Assembly (NCBI RefSeq): GCF_011039175.1
Contig: NZ_JAAKEN010000001.1
Coordinates: 124,001 to 188,000 of the forward strand
DNA: 64,000 bases
Source of the DNA: Slackia sp. ZJ119
GTDB lineage: Bacteria > Actinomycetota > Coriobacteriia > Coriobacteriales > Eggerthellaceae
Direction of reading: 5' to 3'
Below, one piece after another: positions 57,874-64,000 of this stretch. The notes under the pieces are model-generated. The model was not told the DNA's origin and did no database searches. It saw only the letters and a program-made list of their open reading frames with translations. A program made the position numbers and the translations under genes. Each line of letters begins with the position of its first letter. The stretch's first letter is position 1.

Positions 57874-59304
57874 CTACCCGCGCTCCTTCTTCATGGCGAG
57901 CATGTCGTAAAACGCTTCCAGCCGCGTGTCCAGCCCCGTGTCGCTTGTCTGCGAATCGTAGGACAGATACAGCACGGGCATGCGATAGTCGCTCGCGATG
58001 CGTGCGAGCACCGTCATGCAGTCGATCTCCGGCGTGCAGCCCGACGACTTCACATGCACGACGCCGTCGAAGTCCTCCTGCGCGTACTTGAGCGCGGCGG
58101 CCAGCGTGAGGCTCGAGGTCGGACCCATGTCATAGGTCACGTAATCGCTGACCGACGCGCGAAGGTTCTTCTCGTTGTAGTGCAGGGCGCGGTTCGTGAG
58201 GCTCACGGTGCGGTGCACCTCGACGCCCATGTCGAGCAGCTTGCGCTCCAGCTGTAGGTTGGAATGCTCGTCGGGGGCTGTGAAGAACTCGCCGACGATG
58301 CCGACGCGCAGCGGATGCGCAGGCTTGTCAACGGGAAGGTTGCGGAATTCGTCCAGAAACGCGTTGCGGGTTTCGACGATGTCGCGCTCGCACGTGCAGG
58401 AGCGCATGGCGTCGAAGAAGCGGTCGCGCGTGCGCACAAAAGAACCAGGTTCGCATTCGAAACCTGCGTTGGCCAGATAGAAGTCGTTCACTTCGTCGAG
58501 CGCTTCGATCATCTTGAACGTGGCGAGCAGCTGGCGGGCCCCGTGCGGAACGGAGACGTTCGGGTTCACCTTCGCCCGGCAGATCTTGATGTAGTCGACC
58601 GCGGGCTTGCCGGTGACGGTTGAAAAGTTAAGCATGTCAAACTCGTAGCCCAGATCGCGCAGGATCGACTGCTGCAGCTCGCCGTAGTACCCCAGACGGC
58701 ACGGGCCGGCGAACTGCACGAGCACGTCGGCGCCCAGTTCGAGCGCTTCGATGTAGTCGCCCAAAATGTGCTTGAACGGGGCGCAGACCGAATCGCTCGA
58801 ATAGCGCGATCCCAGGTCAAAGGTTCGTTTGGTTGCGGGCGGCAGGGCGACGAAGTCCGCGTCGAGCACCTGTTCGACGAAGTACTTGAAGGCGGCGTCG
58901 TAATGCGAGAAGCGGAAGAACGCCACCCGCGTGCGTGCGTGGCGCTTGTCGCGGCGGGCCTTTTTGCGCTGTCGGGCCTGCTTGGGGTCGAACAGCGAGA
59001 ACGCCCGCCCCGCTTCTCCGACGACGACGCGGGCGCCGCGGACGCCGTCGCCGAACGTGGAGACCACCGTGTCGAGCGGGGAGAAGCCTGAGCGCCTGAA
59101 GCCGCGCACGCGGATGGCGGCTGCGTCGTCGCGGGCATCGGCCGCGCCCACAGCCTCTGCGTCCGCATCCGCGTCCTCGGCGGCGCTTCCCGCCTCGGCC
59201 GTGCCGCCGCGCGTCTCTTCGGCGGCCTCTTCCGCGGTTTTTGTGCACTTGATCAACGTGCCGTTCTCGTCGAACGAGACGTAGCCTTCGTTATGCTTTG
59301 CCAT
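57874..59304 (-). CDS. 2-hydroxyacyl-CoA dehydratase-like protein (COG3581 type)
   Basis: 476 residues. An N-terminal disordered Ala/Asp/Glu-rich part of about 60 residues precedes a core with FRFSHYDAAFKYFVEQVL, SSDSVCAPFKHILGDYIEAL, VLVQFAGPCRLGYYGELQ and VKSSGCTPEIDCMTVL. Cys in SDSVCAPF, GPCRLGYYG and SGCTPEIDC are the expected iron-sulfur ligands of HgdB-related subunits. Such COG3581 proteins occur with COG3580 and COG1924 proteins and in many clostridia are fused into one chain. The substrate is unknown. The ATG at 59304 lies inside the end of the upstream gene (14-base overlap), so the two are coupled. Confidence 0.82.
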   Translation of the reverse strand: MAKHNEGYVSFDENGTLIKCTKTAEEAAEETRGGTAEAGSAAEDADADAEAVGAADARDDAAAIRVRGFRRSGFSPLDTVVSTFGDGVRGARVVVGEAGRAFSLFDPKQARQRKKARRDKRHARTRVAFFRFSHYDAAFKYFVEQVLDADFVALPPATKRTFDLGSRYSSDSVCAPFKHILGDYIEALELGADVLVQFAGPCRLGYYGELQQSILRDLGYEFDMLNFSTVTGKPAVDYIKICRAKVNPNVSVPHGARQLLATFKMIEALDEVNDFYLANAGFECEPGSFVRTRDRFFDAMRSCTCERDIVETRNAFLDEFRNLPVDKPAHPLRVGIVGEFFTAPDEHSNLQLERKLLDMGVEVHRTVSLTNRALHYNEKNLRASVSDYVTYDMGPTSSLTLAAALKYAQEDFDGVVHVKSSGCTPEIDCMTVLARIASDYRMPVLYLSYDSQTSDTGLDTRLEAFYDMLAMKKERG

Positions 59305-60289
59305 GGATGTAGCCCCCTCGCTTCTGGTAGCGCAAAATGTCGACAAAGCTTTCGACGCGCGTCTCAAGTCCCGCCGTGCCGCTTTGCGCGTCCACCGTCA
59401 GGTTCAAAATCGGCTTGCCCTGGATGCAGCGCACGATGGCGTCGTCGGTCATGGAGTCCGGCCCGCACGGAAACGCGCTGACCAGCACGATGCCGTCGAC
59501 GGCGTCGTGCAGAAGCGTGATGGCCCCGATGATCTCGCGGTTTACGACCCACGGCATGGTCTCGGAGAAGTCGAAGCTGGCGGCAAGCGTCTTTTTGCGG
59601 TCGTTTTCGCAGGCCAGCACGACGCTTGCGCCCAAGCCGCGCAGCATGTCTGCAATGGTGCCGCCGATGGAGGGGTCGTAGGACAAATACGGATGCGCCG
59701 CCAGCAGGATGGTCAGCGGCGCCTCGCCGGCCTCTTCGGCGCGACGGACCGCGTCGAACGTGGCCTTCGTGCGGGCGCACGCCGCCTTCTCGGCTTCTTG
59801 CTGGGCGCACGCCGCCGCCCTCCATGCGCGTTTCGCCTGCTTCGGCATGGCGCCCAGCTTCATCGCGAGCGACAAAAACGCCTGGCGGGCGTCTTGCTTG
59901 TCGGCGGTTTCGCTCACCAGGCACGACAGCACGCGCAGGGGCGGGTCGCAAAACGTGTTGGCGACGACGTCGGGCGCGGCTTGGAACTTCGTGCAGAACG
60001 CGCGGCGGGCTCCTTCGTTGTTGTAGCAGGGAACGAACACGGCGTCGCAGCGTTTTCGCAGCTCATCGACGTGCCCGAGGAAGATCTTGCTCGCCAGGCA
60101 GCTTTCGTCGGTCGACAGCGCCGTGCCGGCCGCGATGGTGTCTTTCGTGGTCGGCTCCGATATGACGACGCTGCGCCCGAGCGCTTCGAAAAACGTTGTC
60201 CACAGTGCGCCGTAGCGATGGAACAGCAGCGCCCGCGGGATGCCGACGACGCGCACGTCGGCATAGGGGGCGGAAAAGAAGTTCGGCAC
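59291..60289 (-). CDS. Acyl-CoA dehydratase activase-related protein (COG3580/DUF2229 type)
   Basis: 332 residues. The family signature is near the N-terminus: VGIPRALLFHRYGALWTTFF, then a SVVISEPTTKDTI segment, STDESCLASKIFLGHV and AVFVPCYNN. A later LLAAHPYLSYDPSIGGTIAD and FPCGPDSMTDD are also typical. The Cys in DESCLASK, VPCYN and FPCGPD are candidate iron-sulfur ligands. The GTG at 60289 is chosen because AAAGGACGCCTT precedes it; an ATG at 60310 is the main alternative. Its 3' end overlaps the next gene by 14 bases. It is the first gene of the three-gene group; its biochemical role is not established in any relative I know. Confidence 0.8.
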   Translation of the reverse strand: MPNFFSAPYADVRVVGIPRALLFHRYGALWTTFFEALGRSVVISEPTTKDTIAAGTALSTDESCLASKIFLGHVDELRKRCDAVFVPCYNNEGARRAFCTKFQAAPDVVANTFCDPPLRVLSCLVSETADKQDARQAFLSLAMKLGAMPKQAKRAWRAAACAQQEAEKAACARTKATFDAVRRAEEAGEAPLTILLAAHPYLSYDPSIGGTIADMLRGLGASVVLACENDRKKTLAASFDFSETMPWVVNREIIGAITLLHDAVDGIVLVSAFPCGPDSMTDDAIVRCIQGKPILNLTVDAQSGTAGLETRVESFVDILRYQKRGGYIHGKA

Positions 60290-60340
60290 AAGGCGTCCTT
60301 TCGTGAGCATCCGGCGGGTTTGCATGCGAATCGCTCCATT

Positions 60341-60460
60341 CTACTGCCTGCGCCGCGTCGCCTTTCTGCGCCCTGGAAGTCGGCGGCAAACCTTCATGCG
60401 CCGGGGCGGGGCGGGCGAGGGGCCTTCTGCGCCCCGGCGCCTCGAAACCCCGGCAACGGT
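60341..60460. repeat. Degenerate ~31-bp repeats upstream of the stress-protein gene
   Basis: Imperfect units with a CCTTYNTGCGCC core start near 60361, 60391 and 60423, in the 250-base gap between divergent genes. Confidence 0.4.
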
Positions 60461-60496
60461 GCGCCTTCAAGTGTGGCCGACCTGCGGCGCAAAGGC

Positions 60497-60502
60497 TATA
60501 CT
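60497..60502 (+). promoter_or_regulatory. -10 box of the universal stress protein gene
   Basis: TATACT lies 37 bases before the start codon; the -35 region is weak. Confidence 0.45.
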
Positions 60503-60539
60503 GGCAAGAAGACCGGCCCCGCGTTCGATAGGAGACCCC

Positions 60540-60974
60540 ATGGCTGTCAATCACATTCTTGTCGCATACGACGAATCCGAGGGAGCCGACCGTGCGCTCG
60601 CCATGGCCGCCGACTTGGCGACGGTCGATGCGAACCTGCGCGTCGACGTGGTCTATGTGGTGCCCATTCCCCTGCTTGACCAGCGGCAACAAGAAGGCTT
60701 CCGCGACATTTTGGACATGATGATCTCCGACGGCGAAAGCCTGCTGACCGACGCCATCGACAAGCTGGGCGCCGACGTGGCGCCGCAGTTCGACTCGCTG
60801 CTGTTGACGGGCACGAGCCCCGCGACCGAAATCCTCAAGCTTTTGCAGCAACGCAACGATTACGACATGGTCGTCGTGGGCAACCGCGGGCTGTCGGGCC
60901 TGAAAGAGTACACGGGCAGCGTCAGCCTGAAAATCCTGAACGGCGCACAGATTCCCGTGCTCATCGTGAAGTAG
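60540..60974 (+). CDS. Universal stress protein (UspA family)
   Basis: 144 residues, normal single-domain length. The N-terminus (MAVNHILVAYDESEGADRAL) is typical. The ATP-binding loop G-x2-G-x9-G-(S/T) is visible in VVGNRGLSGLKEYTGSVS, so it belongs to the ATP-binding subfamily. It is cytoplasmic, with a role in stress survival; the specific signal is unknown. GATAGGAGACCCC precedes the ATG. The RNA methyltransferase gene starts 60 bases downstream on the same strand and may be cotranscribed. Confidence 0.93.
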   Translation: MAVNHILVAYDESEGADRALAMAADLATVDANLRVDVVYVVPIPLLDQRQQEGFRDILDMMISDGESLLTDAIDKLGADVAPQFDSLLLTGTSPATEILKLLQQRNDYDMVVVGNRGLSGLKEYTGSVSLKILNGAQIPVLIVK

Positions 60975-61034
60975 CGGCGCGGGCGAAGCGTTTGGAAGGT
61001 TCGGAAAGTTCAGAGGATTCAGAAGGGGAAGCGT

Positions 61035-61901
61035 GTGATCGAAGCGGCGGATTCGCTTGACGACGAGCGCCTGGACGCGTACGCGCGGCTGACCGACACG
61101 CAGCTGCGAAATAGGCTGGAGCCGGAGAAAGGCCTGTTCATCGCTGAGTCGGCGAAGGTGATCGAGCGGGCGCTGGCGGCGGGGTGCGAGCCGCTGTCGC
61201 TTTTGATGGAGGGCAAGTGGCTGGATCCTTTGGCCGACCTGCTGGCAGACGTCGAGCGTCGCTGGCCCAAGACGCCGGTGTTCGTGCTGCCGCACGACGA
61301 GCTTGAGCGCCTCACCGGCTTCGAGGTGACGCGCGGGGCGTTGGGCGCGTTTCGGCGTCCGGCGCTGCCGCCGGCCGAAGAGCTGCTGCGCGACGCCCGC
61401 CTGGTCGCGGTGCTTGAAGACGTCACGAACCCTACGAACGTTGGGGCCATCTTCCGCTCGGCCGCGGCGCTGGGGGTGGACGCCGTGCTGGTGACGCCCG
61501 GGTGCTACGATCCGCTGTACCGCCGCGCGGTGCGCGTGTCGATGGGCACGGTGTTTCAGGTGCCGTGGTGCCGCATCGGCGACGACGTGGCGGGCAAGGG
61601 GGCGCACGGCAACGTCGAGCGGGCGGGCGGTTGGGCGAAAACGGGCCTGCCGCTCTTGCATGACCTGGGGTTTTCGGTGGCTGCGATGGCGCTGACCGAT
61701 CGGTCGGTCCCGCTGGACGACCCGGCGCTTGCCCAATGCGGGCGCCTGGCCGTGGTGCTGGGCACCGAGGGGGAGGGCCTGGCCGAATCCACCATCGCGC
61801 AGGCCGATTTCACCGTGCGCATCCCCATGGCAAACGGCGTCGATTCCTTGAACGTTGCCGCTGCCAGCGCGGTCGCCTTCTGGCAGCTGCGCCGCTCGTA
61901 G
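61035..61901 (+). CDS. SpoU/TrmH-family RNA 2'-O-methyltransferase
   Basis: 288 residues. The N-terminal substrate-binding domain (about 15-105) has RNRLEPEKGLFIAESAKVIE. The SPOUT catalytic domain follows with motif 1 NPTNVGAIFRSAAALG, motif 2 VVLGTEGEGL and motif 3 RIPMANGVDSLNVAAASAVA, which form the trefoil-knot SAM site. Domain layout resembles RlmB/TsnR-type rRNA methyltransferases, but the target base cannot be read from sequence. The GTG at 61035 is preceded by GAAGGGGAAGC. Confidence 0.93.
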   Translation: MIEAADSLDDERLDAYARLTDTQLRNRLEPEKGLFIAESAKVIERALAAGCEPLSLLMEGKWLDPLADLLADVERRWPKTPVFVLPHDELERLTGFEVTRGALGAFRRPALPPAEELLRDARLVAVLEDVTNPTNVGAIFRSAAALGVDAVLVTPGCYDPLYRRAVRVSMGTVFQVPWCRIGDDVAGKGAHGNVERAGGWAKTGLPLLHDLGFSVAAMALTDRSVPLDDPALAQCGRLAVVLGTEGEGLAESTIAQADFTVRIPMANGVDSLNVAAASAVAFWQLRRS

Positions 61902-61983
61902 CGGGCGTCTGCCGCATTGCACAAGAATCCGGGTGCGTCGGATGCGGCGCACGGGGCGTACGATACGAAACAAGGCGGTGTTC

Positions 61984-62952
61984 ATGGGCGCGACCAGGAA
62001 GTTTTCGATTGTGGGGGATTCTATCAGCACGCTTCGGGGGCACAACCCGGAAGGCTGGCGGGTGTACTACGAAGGCACGCAAGCCGACGCGGCGGGCGTG
62101 CATGCGCCAAAAGACACCTGGTGGGATGCGGTGATCAGGCATTTTGACGGCGTTCTCGTTGCGAACGCGTCGTATTCGGGCAGCATGGCGGAAGGCGCGG
62201 GCTTTCCGGCGGGGTGCAGCCCCGAACGCGCCGCGGCGGCGGCCCCGGAAGGCGAGGCGCCGGACGACGTGGTGGTGCTTCTCGGCATCAACGACTACGG
62301 ATGGGGAAGCGCCGCCGCCCAAGCGCTCGGCGCGAGCGCCGCCGCTCCGGCAGACCAAGCCGCTGAACTGGGTTTTTCCACATACGGCCGCCCGGCGCGA
62401 CCCCGCTTGGACGACGCGGCGCAGGTCGCCCGGCGCGAAGCGCTCGCACGTGGGCTGCAGGCCCAGGCCGCTGCATCGCCCGAGGCGCGGCTCGCCCGGT
62501 TCGCCGCCGCCTACGACGCCATGGTCGCCCGTCTGCAAGCGGCCTGCCCGACCGCCCGCATCTGGTGCTGCACGCTCGTGCCCGGCCGGGTGGCGGGACA
62601 GGCGGCGTCCACCCATGCCTACGCCCTGCGCGGCATCCCCTTCGACGCATACAACGACGCCATTCGCGCCGCCGCTGCCCGCCACGGCGTCCGCACGGCC
62701 GACATCCGCGCCTTTGGGCAGGACTACGAGGCGACCGACGGCACGCATCCCACCAAGCGCGGCATGGCCCAGCTGGCGGCCATGGTCGTCTCCGCCATGG
62801 AAGGCCGCCCCTATGCAGGCGATCCGCCTCTGACCTCGCTAAACGCCTGCCCCCTTGGCCGCGGCACCTGCGAAGGCTGCCGCTGCGCCGACGTCGAGCC
62901 CGCCCGCTGGTCCTGCGTCTGCACCGCGCTCATGCCCGTCGAGCAAGCATAA
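61984..62952 (+). CDS. SGNH/GDSL-family hydrolase with Cys-rich C-terminus
   Basis: 322 residues. Block I (FSIVGDSIST, nucleophile Ser13), block III (LGINDYGWG) and block V (DGTHPTKRG, Asp and His) of the SGNH family are in order, so it should be an active esterase or lipase-like hydrolase. There is no signal peptide, which suggests a cytoplasmic enzyme. The last 40 residues carry six Cys (NACPLGRGTCEGCRC, WSCVCTA), like a small metal or iron-sulfur site, which is unusual for the family. An Ala-rich insertion (about 100-140) follows block III. AAGGCGGTGTTC precedes the ATG. A hairpin follows the stop codon. Confidence 0.85.
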   Translation: MGATRKFSIVGDSISTLRGHNPEGWRVYYEGTQADAAGVHAPKDTWWDAVIRHFDGVLVANASYSGSMAEGAGFPAGCSPERAAAAAPEGEAPDDVVVLLGINDYGWGSAAAQALGASAAAPADQAAELGFSTYGRPARPRLDDAAQVARREALARGLQAQAAASPEARLARFAAAYDAMVARLQAACPTARIWCCTLVPGRVAGQAASTHAYALRGIPFDAYNDAIRAAAARHGVRTADIRAFGQDYEATDGTHPTKRGMAQLAAMVVSAMEGRPYAGDPPLTSLNACPLGRGTCEGCRCADVEPARWSCVCTALMPVEQA

Positions 62953-62982
62953 GGGCGGGCGTCTTTCGCGGGTCGCGCCCTT
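62951..62982 (+). terminator. Terminator after the SGNH hydrolase gene
   Basis: The arms AAGGGCG and CGCCCTT are followed by TCT; the hairpin starts at the stop codon. Confidence 0.5.
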
Positions 62983-63003
62983 CTAAAGGGACCGTGAAAT
63001 TCG

Positions 63004-63031
63004 TTGACAGACAATCTTGAATTACTACAAT
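63004..63031 (+). promoter_or_regulatory. htpG promoter
   Basis: TTGACA, 16 bases, TACAAT. The expected transcription start lies at the first bases of the CIRCE element. A second possible promoter, TTGGCA (63038-63043), 18 bases, TAAAAT (63062-63067), lies within the element itself. Confidence 0.75.
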
Positions 63032-63037
63032 CGCTTA

Positions 63038-63064
63038 TTGGCACTCTCGATGCCAGACTGCTAA
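63038..63064 (+). promoter_or_regulatory. CIRCE operator (HrcA site) in the htpG leader
   Basis: TTGGCACTC-N9-GACTGCTAA differs from the CIRCE consensus TTAGCACTC-N9-GAGTGCTAA at one base per half-site and keeps the exact 9-base spacer. It starts about 7 bases after the -10 box, the classical location. HrcA repression of htpG is therefore likely; hrcA itself is outside the window. Confidence 0.85.
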
Positions 63065-63124
63065 AATCGCTCGTCCGTGCCGACACGTGTCCGCCCCCGA
63101 CCCATTCGAAAGGACCAATCGCTC

Positions 63125-64000
63125 GTGAAAAAATTCAAAACCGAAAGCCAAAAGCTGCTTGATCTCATGATCAACTCCATCTATACGAACCGCGAGATCT
63201 TCCTGCGCGAGCTCATCTCGAACGCCTCGGATGCGGTCGACAAGCTCTACTTCGCCAGCCTCACCGACTCCGATATTCAGCTCAACCGCGCTGACCTGCG
63301 CATTCTCGTCAGCTTCGACGCCGATGAGCGGACCGTCACCGTCAGCGACAACGGCATCGGCATGACGCAGGACCAGCTCGACAAGAACCTCGGCACCATC
63401 GCGCATTCCGACTCGATGGCGTTCAAGGCCGACAACGCCGAGCGCCAAGGCGACGACGTCGACATCATCGGCCAGTTCGGCGTCGGCTTCTATTCTGCGT
63501 TCATGGTCGCCAAGAAGGTCCGCGTCGTGTCCCGCGCGTTCGGGTCCGACGAGGCCTGGGCCTGGGAATCCAACGGCATCGACGGCTACACCGTCGAGCC
63601 CGCCGCCCGCGACGAGCACGGCACCGACGTCGTCCTCACGCTGAAAGACAACACCGACGACGAAAGCTTCGACGAATTCCTCACTGAATACGGCTTGAAA
63701 AACCTCGTCAAGCGTTACAGCAACTACGTGCGCTACCCCATCCAAATGGAGGTCACCAAGACGCGTGAGGTGCTGAAACCCGAGGTCATCGACGAAGAAG
63801 GCGACACAAAAGACGCACCCGCCGAGCCGTCTGAGCCCGCAAGCCCCGAATACGAGACCTATACCGAGCTTGACACCATCAACTCGATGATCCCCATTTG
63901 GAAGCGCCAGAAATCCGAGGTCACGTCGGAAGAGTACGCCGAGTTCTACAAGGCCGACTTCCACGACTTCGTCGATCCCGCCGCCACGTTCTCCATCCAC
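63125..64000 (+). CDS. htpG: Chaperone protein HtpG (Hsp90), 5' part
   Basis: The first 292 residues; the gene runs off the right edge. The GHKL ATPase domain is complete: [37 protein letters not shown] and [17 protein letters not shown]. The start of the middle domain follows ([18 protein letters not shown] and [12 protein letters not shown]). A charged insertion (about 215-250, rich in Glu, Asp and Pro) links the two. HtpG is an ATP-dependent cytoplasmic chaperone that works with DnaK. The GTG start is preceded by AAAGGA, with a CIRCE operator further upstream. It is not part of the dnaK operon and appears to be separately regulated. Confidence 0.97.
   Translation, partial: MKKFKTESQKLLDLMINSIYTNREIFLRELISNASDAVDKLYFASLTDSDIQLNRADLRILVSFDADERTVTVSDNGIGMTQDQLDKNLGTIAHSDSMAFKADNAERQGDDVDIIGQFGVGFYSAFMVAKKVRVVSRAFGSDEAWAWESNGIDGYTVEPAARDEHGTDVVLTLKDNTDDESFDEFLTEYGLKNLVKRYSNYVRYPIQMEVTKTREVLKPEVIDEEGDTKDAPAEPSEPASPEYETYTELDTINSMIPIWKRQKSEVTSEEYAEFYKADFHDFVDPAATFSIH

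Overview
The window reads as a chromosomal segment of a GC-rich anaerobic actinobacterium. It most resembles the Coriobacteriia (Eggerthellaceae-like: Slackia, Eggerthella, Gordonibacter and relatives). This is inferred from gene content and style: an HspR-controlled dnaK operon, a sortase-type giant surface protein, clostridial-type 2Fe-4S-cluster ferredoxin, NiFe-hydrogenase maturation genes and acyl-CoA dehydratase activase families. No rRNA, tRNA, CRISPR array, phage or intact insertion sequence was recognised.

Positions 2-29422 are one reading frame, open at the left edge: the C-terminal 9,806 residues of a giant LPXTG-type surface protein. It is built of at least 24 SdrD-B-like beta modules. 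The modules are of four recognisable types (A, B, C, D) that recur in that order, so the real duplication unit is a block of four modules (about 4.2-4.5 kb). Late in the chain the pattern is broken by a 350-residue coiled coil and by a recurring helical 'W-I' unit that I do not recognise.

Positions 29423-33162 hold a terminator, two near-identical 76-bp perfect palindromes, a possible 26-residue type I toxin, hypE, nikR, two small unknown genes and a 2[4Fe-4S] ferredoxin. A SLC13/ArsB-like permease follows on the minus strand (33332-34741). Positions 35000-42118 are the heat-shock operon dnaK-grpE-dnaJ-hspR-clpB, with a HAIR operator overlapping its promoter. Next come xpt and an NCS2 purine permease (purine salvage), an AAA ATPase with a tandem 9-bp repeat at its 5' end, and a DUF697 membrane protein. 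A response regulator / ABC transporter / histidine kinase set (47419-51166) looks like an antimicrobial-peptide sensing and efflux module.

Positions 51174-56485 carry an AlkA-type glycosylase, a LysR regulator, a low-molecular-weight tyrosine phosphatase, an 830-bp gene-free stretch of degenerate repeats with a MITE-like element, a small membrane protein, a protein with two SpoVAC-like halves, and a small unknown gene. Positions 56653-60289 are a minus-strand set of COG3580-, COG3581- and COG1924-like genes (2-hydroxyacyl-CoA dehydratase/activase superfamily). The right end has a universal stress protein, a SpoU-family RNA methyltransferase, an SGNH hydrolase and the start of htpG. htpG has a CIRCE element in its leader, so two different heat-shock repressor systems (HspR and HrcA) appear to act within this window.
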